Shown: positions 1 to 8,935 of the stretch, piece after piece
Numbering within the stretch: position 1 is the stretch's first letter
How the letters are laid out: each line of letters begins with the position of its first letter
Assembly (NCBI RefSeq): GCF_000826145.2
Contig: NZ_LN651337.1
Location: forward strand, 995,774-1,059,773
DNA from: Sporosarcina koreensis
GTDB lineage: Bacteria > Bacillota > Bacilli > Bacillales_A > Planococcaceae
Direction: 5' to 3'
Length of the DNA: 64,000 bases
Made by a program: the position numbers and the translations under genes
Notes under the pieces: model-generated
What the model was told of the DNA's origin: nothing
Seen by the model: the letters and a program-made list of their open reading frames with translations, nothing else
Database searches by the model: none

Positions 1-52
1 TGCCGCGCGACGCTCCTGTGACGACAGCCGTTTTACCTGTGAACCTCTCCAT
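1..52 (-). CDS. fabG: 3-oxoacyl-ACP reductase FabG, N-terminal fragment cut by window edge
   Basis: Only the first 17 codons are inside the window. They read MERFTGKTAVVTGASRG, the start of a short-chain dehydrogenase with the TGxxxGxG nucleotide-binding motif beginning. Its ATG shares one base with the fabD stop (TGATG), so it is translated as part of the plsX-fabD-fabG operon. FabG performs the first reduction in fatty-acid elongation. Identification rests on the motif plus the conserved plsX-fabD-fabG order. Confidence 0.85.
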   Translation of the reverse strand, partial: MERFTGKTAVVTGASRG

Positions 53-993
53 CAGTCCCACTCCTTTGCCGCTTCGATGACAGCCGCCAGTGTCTCTTCG
101 TCATACACCGGCCAGACGGATACCGACCGGTCGATCTTGCGGACCAGCCCGCTCAGCACTTTGCCGGGACCGCATTCGATGAATTTGGTTACGCCGGCAT
201 CTATCATTGTGCGTACGGACTCCTCCCAGCGCACCGGGGAAGACAGCTGTTCGATCAGCAGCCGTTTCACTTCACTGCTGTCCGTCACCGGCTCCGCCGT
301 CACATTTGCGATGACAGGAACAGCCGCATCGTGCAGGTCTGTGTTTTCGAGCACTTCCGCGAGCTTCCCTGCTGCGGGACGCATGAGTTCGGAATGGAAC
401 GGTCCGCTGACATCGAGCATCAGCGCACGTTTCGCACCGGCTTCCTTCAGACGGGCGCAGGCCGCGTCCACGCCTTCCTTCGTGCCAGAGATGACAATCT
501 GCCCCGGACAGTTCAAATTCGCCGGCTGGACGAGTTTCCCTTCTGCACTGACGGCATCCGTCACACCGGTCAGCGTCTCCTGATCGAGGCCCAGGATTGC
601 TGCCATCGCGCCTTCTCCCGCCGGCATCGCTTCATTCATGAACAGGCCGCGTTTATGTACGATCCGCACGGCGTCTTCGAACGTCAGGGCACCCGAGGCA
701 TACAATGCTGTGTACTCGCCCAGGCTGTGTCCTGCCGTATAGTCAGGACGGATCCCCGCCTGGATCAGACGGTCTGCTGCCATCGCGCCGACCGTCAGGA
801 GTGCAGGCTGTGCATTATACGTTACCGTCAATTCTTCCTGAGGCCCCTCTTCCATCAGTCTGCTCAGCGGGAACCCGAGCACTGAGTCTGCTGTCTCGAA
901 AAATTGCCGCCCGCTCTCGTCCGCAGCCAATTCCGTTCCCATCCCGACTTTCTGGGACCCTTGTCCGGGAAATAAGAATGCTAGTTTCGTCAT
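52..993 (-). CDS. fabD: malonyl-CoA:ACP transacylase FabD
   Basis: Transfers malonyl from CoA to acyl carrier protein, supplying extender units to type II fatty-acid synthesis in the cytoplasm. The protein (313 aa) opens with LAFLFPGQGSQ, has the nucleophile elbow GHSLGE near residue 91 and the second catalytic His in GPFHS near residue 200, all standard for FabD at usual length. Two adjacent ATGs exist (996 and 993); the second is chosen because it sits 7 bases after AGGAGG, the first only 4. It overlaps the plsX stop. Part of the FapR regulon by context. Confidence 0.95.
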   Translation of the reverse strand: MTKLAFLFPGQGSQKVGMGTELAADESGRQFFETADSVLGFPLSRLMEEGPQEELTVTYNAQPALLTVGAMAADRLIQAGIRPDYTAGHSLGEYTALYASGALTFEDAVRIVHKRGLFMNEAMPAGEGAMAAILGLDQETLTGVTDAVSAEGKLVQPANLNCPGQIVISGTKEGVDAACARLKEAGAKRALMLDVSGPFHSELMRPAAGKLAEVLENTDLHDAAVPVIANVTAEPVTDSSEVKRLLIEQLSSPVRWEESVRTMIDAGVTKFIECGPGKVLSGLVRKIDRSVSVWPVYDEETLAAVIEAAKEWD

Positions 994-1982
994 CATGCTT
1001 CCTCCTCGACAATCGTTTCGCGTATTGTATCAGTCACACGGTGTTCAGCCATCGTGCGTGCCTGCCGTATTGCGTTTTTCAAAGCATTGGCATTGGATGA
1101 GCCATGCGCTTTGATGACCGGTGAGTTCAGGCCGAACAATCCGGCACCACCGTATTCTGTATAGTCCATCTGGTGCTTTAATCCCCGCAGCTCATCTTTG
1201 ACGAGAGCTGCCGAGATCTTGGATTTCAATGAAGACGCGAACACGTCCTTCAGCATCGAAAACAGCCCGGCCGCAGTGCCCTCGATCGTCTTCAGTACCA
1301 TATTACCGGTGAATCCGTCCGTCACGGCGACATCTGCCGTGCCTGTCAGGAGATCACGCGCTTCGACGTTGCCGACAAAATTCAAAGGGGCCATCTTCAA
1401 TTCCTCGAACGCGGCCTTTGTCAGGTCGTTCCCTTTTCCTTCTTCCGTTCCTATGTTCAGCAGGCCGACACGCGGGTTCCGGATTCCCCGGACTTTCTCC
1501 GCGTAAATACTGCCCATGATCGCGTACTGCACGAGGTGGGATGGCTTTGCTTCGGCATTGGCACCGACGTCCAGCAGGACAAACCCTTCTCCGCCAAGCG
1601 TCGGAAGGGTCGGTGCCAATGCGGGACGTTCGATCCCTTGGATGCGGCCGACGATGAACAGGCCTGCCGCCATCAAAGCGCCAGTATTGCCTGCGGAGAC
1701 ACAGGCGTCCGCCCTGCCTTCTTTCACCGCTTCCGCCATCTTAACCATGGAGGCATCTTTCTTCCTCCGCACGGCGCGTACCGGCTCATCGTCCGGTCCG
1801 ATCACTTCGCTGCAGTGTGTGACCGTCAGCCGGTCATGGTCTTCCAGGTACGGAGCCATCTTCTCCCGGTCCCCGAAAAGTTCAATATGTATATCCTCGT
1901 AGTCTTTCAGGCTCTGCAGTGCCCCTGCGATAATTTCCTCAGGGGCATTATCACCGCCCATTGCATCTACAGCTATTTTCAT
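993..1982 (-). CDS. plsX: phosphate acyltransferase PlsX
   Basis: Makes acyl-phosphate from acyl-ACP, the donor used by PlsY in the first acylation of glycerol-3-phosphate. The 329-aa protein begins [14 protein letters not shown], the family signature, and has the expected length. Its ATG overlaps the fapR stop by four bases (ATGA), and GGAGG stands upstream, so fapR-plsX-fabD-fabG are translationally linked. This is the B. subtilis order, in which FapR represses the operon until malonyl-CoA rises. Confidence 0.96.
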   Translation of the reverse strand: MKIAVDAMGGDNAPEEIIAGALQSLKDYEDIHIELFGDREKMAPYLEDHDRLTVTHCSEVIGPDDEPVRAVRRKKDASMVKMAEAVKEGRADACVSAGNTGALMAAGLFIVGRIQGIERPALAPTLPTLGGEGFVLLDVGANAEAKPSHLVQYAIMGSIYAEKVRGIRNPRVGLLNIGTEEGKGNDLTKAAFEELKMAPLNFVGNVEARDLLTGTADVAVTDGFTGNMVLKTIEGTAAGLFSMLKDVFASSLKSKISAALVKDELRGLKHQMDYTEYGGAGLFGLNSPVIKAHGSSNANALKNAIRQARTMAEHRVTDTIRETIVEEEA

Positions 1983-2557
1983 TTGGCATCCTCCTTGTCC
2001 GCCGCGGTCGAACGGTACATCTGAAATTCCCCGCTGAATACAGTCTCTTCCCCGACAGTGGAATCGACGTCGACAACGGCCCGGCTGCCGCTGCGGCTCC
2101 GGACTGCCGCCCGCGCGATGACCCGGTCGCCCGCTTTCACCGGCTTGACGAAATGGAGAACAGATTTCGCGGTAAGTGCCAGCTCATCGTCCAGCACGGC
2201 GACTGCCAGGGAATTGGCCTGTGCGAACAGATGATGACCGCGTGCGATACCGCTTTTCTGGAATACATGCGCAGCCGTGATATCCAAGATCGATATCGCT
2301 CTGCTGTCCAGTTCGATATCGATGATCTCCCCGATCACCTCGTCCTGTTCCAGCGCCTTCACTTTCCCGGCAATCGTTTCGGCTGCCGCCGACCGGAGAC
2401 GTTCCCGCAGTTCCGGGATCCCGCACTCCAGCCGGTCCAGCCGGATGGTCTGGACACTGACGCTGAAATGCTGTGCAATCTCTTCATCCGTCAGGAAGGG
2501 GGTTGTTTCAAGCAGCTGCTGAAGCTCCTGCTGACGGTCCTTTTTCTGTAAACGCAA
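1979..2557 (-). CDS. fapR: fatty-acid and phospholipid biosynthesis repressor FapR
   Basis: DeoR-like helix-turn-helix at residues about 5-60 ([20 protein letters not shown]) followed by a hot-dog effector domain that binds malonyl-CoA ([16 protein letters not shown]). Length is 192 aa. The frame stays open upstream, but homology begins at a TTG at 2557 preceded by AAGGGG, giving [10 protein letters not shown], which matches the usual FapR N-terminus; the longer reading would run through its own promoter and the recG terminator. A FapR-box-like sequence sits just upstream, so autorepression is likely. Confidence 0.95.
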   Translation of the reverse strand: MRLQKKDRQQELQQLLETTPFLTDEEIAQHFSVSVQTIRLDRLECGIPELRERLRSAAAETIAGKVKALEQDEVIGEIIDIELDSRAISILDITAAHVFQKSGIARGHHLFAQANSLAVAVLDDELALTAKSVLHFVKPVKAGDRVIARAAVRSRSGSRAVVDVDSTVGEETVFSGEFQMYRSTAADKEDAK

Positions 2558-2577
2558 CGTCGCCTTCCCCTTCCTGA

Positions 2578-2594
2578 TTAGCACTTGGTAATAG
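2578..2594 (-). promoter_or_regulatory. FapR operator candidate upstream of fapR
   Basis: The 17 bases TTAGCACTTGGTAATAG (written on +) match the published FapR box TTAGTACCTDRTAMTAA at 14 of 17 positions. The site begins 5 bases past the -10 of the fapR promoter and covers the expected transcription start, which is where a repressor would block initiation. Confidence 0.7.
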
Positions 2595-2598
2595 TAAC

Positions 2599-2627
2599 AG
2601 TATATAAAGTAAAAAAAAAGAATGCAA
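2599..2627 (-). promoter_or_regulatory. sigma-A promoter of fapR-plsX-fabD-fabG
   Basis: On the minus strand TTGCAT (2627-2622), a 17-base spacer and TATACT (2604-2599). The -35 box lies in the 3' arm of the recG terminator hairpin, so the two signals are compacted into one segment. Confidence 0.7.
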
Positions 2628-2650
2628 GAGCGGTCTGCTCTTTCGCATTC
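2611..2650 (-). terminator. Rho-independent terminator of the sdaAB-sdaAA-recG unit
   Basis: Inverted repeat GAATGCgaAAGAGC / GCTCTTgCATTC followed by nine T on the minus strand, 46 bases after the recG stop. Confidence 0.9.
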
Positions 2651-2695
2651 TTCCTGCTTGTAAAGCTGACCGCGAACGGGGAAACACACCTGCAC

Positions 2696-4744
2696 TCAGT
2701 CGATACGCTCACTCTCAAGCACTCCGGATTCCTCCACCGTTCTCCGTAAGCCGGCGTAATCGGCATCATTCCAGAATTCATCGGTCGCAAGCAGCCGTTC
2801 GGCATCCTGTCTTGCTGTTTCCAGCGCCCGATAATCGTGGACGAGATCGGCCATCTTGAATTCCGGCAGGCCGCTCTGTTTCTTGCCGAAGAAATCACCG
2901 GAACCCCGGAGCTCCAGGTCTTTTTCCGCAAGCAGGAATCCGTCGTTCGTCTCGGCCATTGTCATCATCCGCTCTTTTCCCTCTTCCGTCTTCGGGTCCG
3001 CGAGCAGCACGCAGTAGGACTGGTCCGCACCGCGTCCGACACGTCCGCGGAGCTGATGGAGCTGAGCAAGACCGAAACGGGTCGCATCGTAAATGAGCAT
3101 GAATGTCGCATTCGGTACATTCACGCCGACTTCGACGACTGTCGTCGAGACGAGGCAGTCGATCTTCCCCTCGCTGAAATCCCGCATGATCTGTTCTTTT
3201 TCATCGGCATGCAGCCGGCCATGCATGAGTCCGACAGTATAACGGCCTGCAAAATAAGCCGAAAGCTGCCCGAATACGTCGACCGCATTCTGTACGTCCA
3301 GTGTGTCGGATTCTTCGATTAGCGGGCAGATTACGTATGCCTGCCGCCCTGCCTGCAGTTCCTTCTCCATCCGCCGCAGCACGGGTGTCAGTGACTCTTC
3401 TTTCAGCCAGTGGGTCTCGATCTCCTTGCGGCCTGCCGGCATTTCGTCGAGCAGGGAGACATCCATTTCTCCGAAGGCCGTGATGGCCAGCGTCCTCGGG
3501 ATCGGTGTCGCTGTCATGAACAGCACATCAGGATGCTCCCCTTTGTCACGCAGGATGCGGCGCTGTTCGACACCGAATCTGTGCTGTTCATCCGTGATGA
3601 CAAGTCCGAGTTTCCTGAAATTGACGTCCGGCTGGATGAGCGCATGGGTGCCGATCAGAAGATCCACTTCACCTGCCGCCAATCGTCCGAGGATTTCACG
3701 GCGCGCCTTCCCTTTTGTCGAACCTGTCAGGAAAGCGACAGAGACACCCGCGGGTTCCAGCCAGCCGGCTAAAGTCTCCGCATGCTGTTCCGCCAATATT
3801 TCGGTCGGCGCCATCAGGGCCCCCTGGTAGCCTGCAGTGATGGCCGCATACAGTGTGATGGCAGCAACGACCGTCTTTCCGGACCCGACATCGCCCTGAA
3901 GCAGCCGGTTCATGCGGAGCGGGCTTTTCAATTCCGCGCACAGTTCATTGACGACCCGCTTCTGGGCGCCTGTCAGTTCAAACGGCAGCGTGGCGATGAA
4001 CTGCTTGAGTTTCTCGATATCGTATCCGATCGGCGTCCCTTTCCCGGCGGCTTTCCGCACTTTTTTCAAGGCGGCCATCTTCAGCTGGAAATGGAGGAGC
4101 TCTTCGTAGACAACGCGCCTTCGGGCATGTTTCACATCATCAGGCGCGGTCGGGAAATGCACCATCTCGAGCGTCTCGGCGAGCGTCGGCAGCTTGTAGG
4201 CCGTAAGCAGGGAGGCGGGCAGCGTTTCGGGCATGCTGCCTTCGATCTCGTCGAGCGCCAGGCGCATCCACCGCCTGAATGTCGGCTGCTTGACGACACC
4301 TTTCAGACTGTACACCGGTTCAAAATCAGCCTGTCCGATTTTCGGACCATCCTTGAAATTGCTGACATTGATGAGCTGCCGGCCGCGGTCCCATTTCCCG
4401 GTGACCGTAATGATCTGTCCCGGATTCAGCCTCTCTTTCAGGTAATGCTGGTTGAAGAAGACCGCTTTCACCAGATGCGGTCCGACCAGCAGCTGGATCT
4501 GCAGCCGTGATTTCCTGCTGCCGGTAAAGAGGACGGATGGAACACTCTCCACCCGTCCTTCTATCGTGAGCCGTTCCCCGTGAGGCGTTTCAGCCAGATC
4601 TTTCAGCCTGAAATCCTCATGCCGGTAAGGGAATGTCAGCACCAGCTGTTCGATTGTTTCGATCCCGAGCGAAGCCAGCTGTTCACCGGCCGTCTTCCCG
4701 ATCCCTTTCAGTGAAGTGACAGGATCACTTAGTGACTGTGTCAC
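2696..4744 (-). CDS. recG: ATP-dependent DNA helicase RecG
   Basis: Double-strand translocase that regresses stalled forks and processes branched DNA. At 682 aa it equals B. subtilis RecG. Visible parts are an N-terminal wedge OB-fold, Walker A GDVGSGKT, the ITDEQHRFGVEQR Walker B region, TATPIPRTLA, and the C-terminal QLRGRVGRG and GSGDFFGKKQSG motifs. The frame is open to 4873, but homology starts at GTG 4744, inside the 3' end of sdaAA (20-base overlap); this start gives the family length. It is the last gene before a strong terminator. Confidence 0.95.
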   Translation of the reverse strand: MTQSLSDPVTSLKGIGKTAGEQLASLGIETIEQLVLTFPYRHEDFRLKDLAETPHGERLTIEGRVESVPSVLFTGSRKSRLQIQLLVGPHLVKAVFFNQHYLKERLNPGQIITVTGKWDRGRQLINVSNFKDGPKIGQADFEPVYSLKGVVKQPTFRRWMRLALDEIEGSMPETLPASLLTAYKLPTLAETLEMVHFPTAPDDVKHARRRVVYEELLHFQLKMAALKKVRKAAGKGTPIGYDIEKLKQFIATLPFELTGAQKRVVNELCAELKSPLRMNRLLQGDVGSGKTVVAAITLYAAITAGYQGALMAPTEILAEQHAETLAGWLEPAGVSVAFLTGSTKGKARREILGRLAAGEVDLLIGTHALIQPDVNFRKLGLVITDEQHRFGVEQRRILRDKGEHPDVLFMTATPIPRTLAITAFGEMDVSLLDEMPAGRKEIETHWLKEESLTPVLRRMEKELQAGRQAYVICPLIEESDTLDVQNAVDVFGQLSAYFAGRYTVGLMHGRLHADEKEQIMRDFSEGKIDCLVSTTVVEVGVNVPNATFMLIYDATRFGLAQLHQLRGRVGRGADQSYCVLLADPKTEEGKERMMTMAETNDGFLLAEKDLELRGSGDFFGKKQSGLPEFKMADLVHDYRALETARQDAERLLATDEFWNDADYAGLRRTVEESGVLESERID

Positions 4745-5633
4745 GGGCTTCCTTGTCCTTCCCGAAAATCTCGGCTTCCAGCGCTTTTCCTGTCGGTGTT
4801 GCAGCCAGACCGCCTTTTGCCGTTTCGCGGAGGGCGGATGGCATGGACTGGCCGATCTTATGCATCGCTTCAATGACTTCGTCCGTCGGGATCACACTGA
4901 CGACGCCTGCGAGCGCCATATCCGCACCGACGAGCGCTTTGGCTGCCCCCATCGCATTCCTCTTCACACACGGCACTTCGACGAGCCCTGCGACAGGGTC
5001 ACAGACGAGACCGAGCATGTTCTTCATGACGATCGAGAAGGCTTCCGCGCTCTGCTGCGGCGTGCCGCCCGCCATTTCGACAATCGCTGCGGCCGCCATG
5101 GACGCAGCTGAACCCGTCTCTGCCTGGCATCCTCCTGCAGCGCCGGAGATCGACGCATTGTTCGCGACGATGAAGCCGAACGCCCCTGTCGTGAACAAAT
5201 AGTTCACCATCTGCTCATGCGTCGGATTCAGCTTATTCTTCACTGCGAACAGAGTGCCCGGCACAATCCCTGCCGCGCCGGCAGTCGGGGTTGCACAGAT
5301 CATGCCCATCGCTGCATTGACTTCATTCGTCGCGACAGCCTTGCTGACCGCATCGAGCAGCAGTTCACCTGAGAGGGCCTTGCCGGTTTTCATATACTCC
5401 TGAATAAGTACAGCATCCCCGCCGGTGAGCCCCGACTTGGAATGGACGCCTTTCAGCCCTTCTTCGACCGAACTTTCCATGACTGCCAGGTTGTTCTCCA
5501 TCTGAGCGAAAATCTCTTCACGTGAACGGCGTGTCAGGAGCATCTCCTGCCGGATCATGATCTCCGAGATCGGCTGCTGTTCCTTCTCAGCAACTTCCAC
5601 CAATTCCTTCACTGTTGAAAACAAAATATCCAT
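4725..5633 (-). CDS. sdaAA: L-serine dehydratase, alpha subunit
   Basis: Catalytic subunit of the oxygen-sensitive [4Fe-4S] L-serine deaminase, converting serine to pyruvate and ammonia. The 302-aa protein has the SDH alpha signatures SKSGLTGGDAVL, GSAASMAAAAIVEMAGG, GGCQAE and CDPVAGLVEVPC, which supply cluster cysteines. It follows sdaAB by 14 bases with an AGGAGG site, and recG overlaps its end. The two-gene subunit arrangement is that of Gram-positive bacteria rather than the fused enterobacterial enzyme. Confidence 0.95.
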   Translation of the reverse strand: MDILFSTVKELVEVAEKEQQPISEIMIRQEMLLTRRSREEIFAQMENNLAVMESSVEEGLKGVHSKSGLTGGDAVLIQEYMKTGKALSGELLLDAVSKAVATNEVNAAMGMICATPTAGAAGIVPGTLFAVKNKLNPTHEQMVNYLFTTGAFGFIVANNASISGAAGGCQAETGSAASMAAAAIVEMAGGTPQQSAEAFSIVMKNMLGLVCDPVAGLVEVPCVKRNAMGAAKALVGADMALAGVVSVIPTDEVIEAMHKIGQSMPSALRETAKGGLAATPTGKALEAEIFGKDKEARDTVTK

Positions 5634-5647
5634 AGTTGTCCGCCTCC

Positions 5648-6310
5648 TCAGTTTGCCAATGTCGAAACTTGTGTGACGTTCGGAAGAGCACGCAGCTGCT
5701 CGATCAGCTCATCGGTCACGACCTGATCGACTTCGATGACCATCAGCGCCATCTTCCCTTTCTCTTTTCTGCCGACTTCCATATGTGCGATATTCATATC
5801 CTGGGCGGCAATAGCGTTCGAGACATTTGCGATGACACCTGCACGGTCATCATGGACGACGAGAAGCGCCGGGAAATGACCTGACAGCCGCAGTGTGAAA
5901 CCATTCAGCTCAACGACTTCCATTGTGCCGCCGCCGATTGAGATCCCGACCAGTTCCATGACACCTTCGTCATCGCCGATCACAAGCTTTGCGGTGTTCG
6001 GATGATCCGCCTCTTCCTCTTCTGCGATGAATTCAAAGGACATGCCGAGTTTCCCCGCATCGTCGAAAGCTGTCCGGATGCGTTCGTCGAATGTGTCATA
6101 TCCGAGCAGGCCGCCGATGATCGCTACGTCCGTTCCATGCCCTTTGTAGGTTTCGGCGAACGATCCATACAGATGGATACGCGCCCAATCCGGCTGCCTG
6201 CCGAACAGATCGCGTGCAACTAGTCCGATCCTGGCAGCACCTGCTGTATGGGATGATGACGGACCGATCATGACAGGACCGATGATTTCAAATACGGATC
6301 TATATTTCAA
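5648..6310 (-). CDS. sdaAB: L-serine dehydratase, beta subunit
   Basis: Beta subunit with the SDH beta domain (GPVMIGPSSSHTAGA, GSFAETYKGHGTDVA) and a C-terminal ACT domain (residues about 148-220) that probably senses serine. With the TTG at 6310 the protein is 220 aa, the same as B. subtilis SdaAB. TTG is preferred because AGGGGGAG precedes it by a good spacing, the next residues KYRSVF match the family start, and earlier in-frame starts lie upstream of the predicted transcription start. Confidence 0.94.
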   Translation of the reverse strand: MKYRSVFEIIGPVMIGPSSSHTAGAARIGLVARDLFGRQPDWARIHLYGSFAETYKGHGTDVAIIGGLLGYDTFDERIRTAFDDAGKLGMSFEFIAEEEEADHPNTAKLVIGDDEGVMELVGISIGGGTMEVVELNGFTLRLSGHFPALLVVHDDRAGVIANVSNAIAAQDMNIAHMEVGRKEKGKMALMVIEVDQVVTDELIEQLRALPNVTQVSTLAN

Positions 6311-6347
6311 CGAAAACTCCCCCTTTTTACACATCTTCCTAGTTTCC

Positions 6348-6376
6348 ATTCTACACGAAAAACGGCCGGATAACAA
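6348..6376 (-). promoter_or_regulatory. sigma-A promoter of sdaAB-sdaAA-recG
   Basis: Minus strand TTGTTA (6376-6371), 17-base spacer, TAGAAT (6353-6348). The predicted start of transcription is near 6341, leaving a leader of about 30 bases before the TTG start of sdaAB. Confidence 0.65.
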
Positions 6377-6400
6377 AAATCACGAACGTCTATGCCCATA

Positions 6401-6436
6401 GGAAAAGCGCCTCCAGCAAGGCTGGGACGCTTTTGT
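6401..6436 (-). terminator. terminator after fakA
   Basis: Near-symmetrical hairpin AAAAGCGtCCCAG / CTGGaGGCGCTTTT, 10 bases past the fakA stop. Its arms end in A/T runs on both sides, so it may work in both directions, although no + strand gene approaches it. Confidence 0.7.
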
Positions 6437-6445
6437 CGTTTTACA

Positions 6446-8110
6446 TCATTCCACTGAAAGGATATATGGGTACAATGGCTGCCTGCCGCTGTACAGCTCG
6501 ATCTCCACGTTGGAGGACTGCCCTTCGATGTAGGCGGCCATCTCTTCCGCTTCCTTCTCCGACACGTCTTCCCCATAGATGATCGTGACAATTTCGTCAT
6601 CTTCAGTAATCAGTTCACCGATCAGGGCTTTCATCGTCGTTTCAAGTGACGGTGTCGCAATCGTGATCTTACCGTCCGCAATCGCCATATAATCGTCCTT
6701 ATGGATCGAGACATTGTCGATTGTCGTGTCGCGCACTGCGGTCGTCACCTGACCGGTCTTCACACTTGCCGCTGCTGCTGTCATCGTTTTGGCATTCGCG
6801 GAGACCTGCGCTTCCGGATTGAATGCCAGGATTGCCGCCAGCCCTTCAGGGACCGTCTTTGTCGGCACGACTGCCGCCTCGATGCCCGCAAGTTCCGCTG
6901 CCTGCTCGGCTGCCAGGATTATGTTTTTGTTGTTCGGCAGGATCAGGACCCGCTCAGCGCCGACTTCCCGGATCGCCTTCACGATGTCCTCCGTCGACGG
7001 ATTCATCGTCTGGCCGCCTTCGATGACATAGGAAGCCCCGATGCTCCTGAGCAATTCAGCGATTCCGCTGCCCATGGCGACGGTCACGATGGCATACGGA
7101 TGCTTCGCAGCAGGCTCCTTGCCCGCATTTCCGGACGCCGGGCTACCGACGATATCCATATGCTGCTGGCGCATGTTTTCGATCTTGATGTTGATGAGGG
7201 AACCGAACGTCTGACCGTATGACAGTGCGTCACCCGGGTCTTCCGTATGGATATGTACTTTTGCGATCTCCTCATCGGAAATGACCAGCAGCGAATCACC
7301 GAGTTCGCTCAGCTGCTGCCTGAACTGGGTTTCATCGAACGGATGGTCTTTCGTCTTGTCCTCTTCGAACCTGACCATGAATTCCGTACAGTAGCCATAC
7401 TGGATATCCGCCGTGTCCATGAATCCCTGGACGCTGCGGTGATGCTCTGCACTGACAAGTTCATCCATCGACTGGACAACTGTACGCTCCGGCAGTTCCT
7501 CCCCTTTCAGCGAAGCGAGGAATCCTTCGTACACATAGACGAGCCCCTGGCCGCCGCTGTCGACAACGCCGACTTCCTTCAGGACAGGGAGCAGATCCGG
7601 TGTCCGTTTCAGCGATTGTTTCGCTTCAGCGACTGTCGCCTCCATCACTTGGATCAGGTCATCGCTTTCCGCAGCTGTTTCCACAGCTTGCTGTGCCGCC
7701 TCACGGGCAACTGTCAGGATCGTGCCCTCGACAGGTTTCATGACCGCTTTATAGGCTGTTTCCACGCCATACTTAAGAGCAGCGGCAAATTCACCCGCTG
7801 TCAGGGTCTCCTTATCTTCGACCGCTTTCCCGAATCCTCTGAACAGCTGAGACAGGATGACACCTGAGTTGCCCCGCGCGCCCATCAGCAGTCCTTTCGA
7901 CAGCGCCTGTGATGTCCTGCCGAGGTGCCCGGAGCTGTTCGCCGCCGTCTCTTTCGCCCCGGAGGTCATCGACAAATTCATATTCGTCCCTGTATCGCCA
8001 TCCGGCACCGGGAATACGTTTAAAGAATCTACATAATCTGCATTCTGTTTGAGGTGATGTGCACCCATCTGCACCATTTCCGCAAACTTCTGTCCATCGA
8101 TCGACTTCAT
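6446..8110 (-). CDS. fakA: fatty acid kinase catalytic subunit FakA (YloV, DhaK/DhaL-like)
   Basis: Phosphorylates fatty acids presented by a FakB (DegV-family) protein, feeding exogenous or recycled acids to PlsX/PlsY. The N-terminal DhaL-type ATP domain is shown by NVFPVPDGDTGTNMNLSM (residues about 35-52) and RGNSGVILSQLFRG; a middle DUF1949-like and C-terminal FakB-binding part follow. Length is 554 aa from the ATG at 8110, chosen because AAGGAGG lies 10 bases upstream and MKSIDGQKF aligns with the family start. No fakB gene is nearby. Follows yloU after 17 bases. Confidence 0.92.
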   Translation of the reverse strand: MKSIDGQKFAEMVQMGAHHLKQNADYVDSLNVFPVPDGDTGTNMNLSMTSGAKETAANSSGHLGRTSQALSKGLLMGARGNSGVILSQLFRGFGKAVEDKETLTAGEFAAALKYGVETAYKAVMKPVEGTILTVAREAAQQAVETAAESDDLIQVMEATVAEAKQSLKRTPDLLPVLKEVGVVDSGGQGLVYVYEGFLASLKGEELPERTVVQSMDELVSAEHHRSVQGFMDTADIQYGYCTEFMVRFEEDKTKDHPFDETQFRQQLSELGDSLLVISDEEIAKVHIHTEDPGDALSYGQTFGSLINIKIENMRQQHMDIVGSPASGNAGKEPAAKHPYAIVTVAMGSGIAELLRSIGASYVIEGGQTMNPSTEDIVKAIREVGAERVLILPNNKNIILAAEQAAELAGIEAAVVPTKTVPEGLAAILAFNPEAQVSANAKTMTAAAASVKTGQVTTAVRDTTIDNVSIHKDDYMAIADGKITIATPSLETTMKALIGELITEDDEIVTIIYGEDVSEKEAEEMAAYIEGQSSNVEIELYSGRQPLYPYILSVE

Positions 8111-8127
8111 TGAACTGTGTTCCTCCT

Positions 8128-8490
8128 TCACAGGTTCGTTACACGAACGCCCTGTACGTAAATATTGACGGCACCAATCGTCAATCCGAGTATTTTTTTC
8201 AGTGTATACTGCACTTTGGATTGCACCTGGTAGGCAACTTCCGTGATTTTCGTCCCGTATCCGACAATAATGTACAGATCGATCTGCATATCGGCCCCTG
8301 CGTTTCTTACGATGACGCCCCTGCTGAAATTCTCTTTGCGCAATATTTCAGTAAGCCCGTCCCGAATCTGGTGCTTGGACGCCATGCCGACAACACCATA
8401 ACATTCGACTGTAGCTTCACCGGTGACCCGGGCGATCACATCATTCGTTATATCAATCTTGCCATAATCGTTTTCCAATTGAATTGACAT
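8128..8490 (-). CDS. yloU: Asp23/Gls24 family protein YloU
   Basis: A 120-aa member of the Asp23/Gls24 envelope-stress family, same length as B. subtilis YloU, with the typical beginning (DYGKIDITNDVIARVTGEA) and end (NIYVQGVRVTNL). No enzymatic motif is present; in relatives these proteins are membrane-associated and linked to cell-envelope or fatty-acid metabolism. The constant pairing with fakA suggests a shared role. Its promoter region is divergent from rpmB. Confidence 0.93.
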   Translation of the reverse strand: MSIQLENDYGKIDITNDVIARVTGEATVECYGVVGMASKHQIRDGLTEILRKENFSRGVIVRNAGADMQIDLYIIVGYGTKITEVAYQVQSKVQYTLKKILGLTIGAVNIYVQGVRVTNL

Positions 8491-8526
8491 GCCACGATCC
8501 CTCCTGCATCCAGTTTCACTGTCATC

Positions 8527-8555
8527 ATTGTACTATATCACCCCTTATAAGAAAA
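8527..8555 (-). promoter_or_regulatory. probable promoter of yloU-fakA
   Basis: A good -10 TACAAT is read at 8532-8527 on the minus strand. The -35 is weak (TTCTTA-like), so only the -10 is clear. Confidence 0.35.
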
Positions 8556-8616
8556 GAAAGCAAGCGTTTTCTTTGTCGTGTAAAGGAATACTACTTGAAA
8601 GAACAGTGAAAAAAGC

Positions 8617-8655
8617 TTGCAAGCCTCTTGTGGATATGATAAATTGTTCTAGTAT
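8617..8655 (+). promoter_or_regulatory. probable rpmB promoter region
   Basis: TTGCAA (8617-8622), 17 bases, TAAATT (8640-8645) is one reading; TTGTGG (8628), 16 bases, TAGTAT (8650) is another. A small hairpin GCGAAT / ATTCGC lies between these and the GAGGAGG site of rpmB. Which hexamers are used cannot be settled by eye. Confidence 0.4.
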
Positions 8656-8694
8656 GCGAATTATATTAATCATCATTCGCGAGGAGGTTATAAA

Positions 8695-8883
8695 ATGGCT
8701 AAAGAATGTGTAATTACAGGTCGCAAAGCACGCTCGGGGAATAACCGTTCCCACGCAATGAACTCCAGCAAACGTACTTGGGGTGCAAACCTTCAAAAAG
8801 TCCGTATTCTTGTAAATGGCAAGCCGAAGCGTGTATGGGTTTCTGCCCGCGCACTCAAATCAGGTAAAGTTCAGCGTGTATAA
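8695..8883 (+). CDS. rpmB: 50S ribosomal protein bL28
   Basis: 62-aa basic protein starting [21 protein letters not shown], the L28 signature, and ending in the conserved [23 protein letters not shown] precedes the ATG at good spacing. It is a single-gene unit on the + strand facing spoVM on the opposite strand, the usual Bacillales arrangement. Only the first Cys of a possible zinc motif is present, so this is probably the zinc-independent form. Confidence 0.98.
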   Translation: MAKECVITGRKARSGNNRSHAMNSSKRTWGANLQKVRILVNGKPKRVWVSARALKSGKVQRV

Positions 8884-8900
8884 TAGACCGCAACGTAAAG

Positions 8901-8935
8901 AAAACGCCAGGCTGTGGTCAGCCCGGCGTTTTTTC
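8901..8935. terminator. rpmB terminator, overlapping the 3' end of spoVM
   Basis: AACGCCaGGCTG / CAGCCcGGCGTT with a TGGT loop and a run of six T on +, 17 bases past rpmB. On the minus strand the same hairpin is followed by TTTTCTTT, so it could also end the spoVM transcript. The spoVM stop codon (8920-8918) lies inside the stem. Confidence 0.85.

Noticed and set aside
2558..2695. Longer N-terminus for fapR
   Set aside because: It would pass through the recG terminator, the predicted promoter and the operator; homology begins at 2557.
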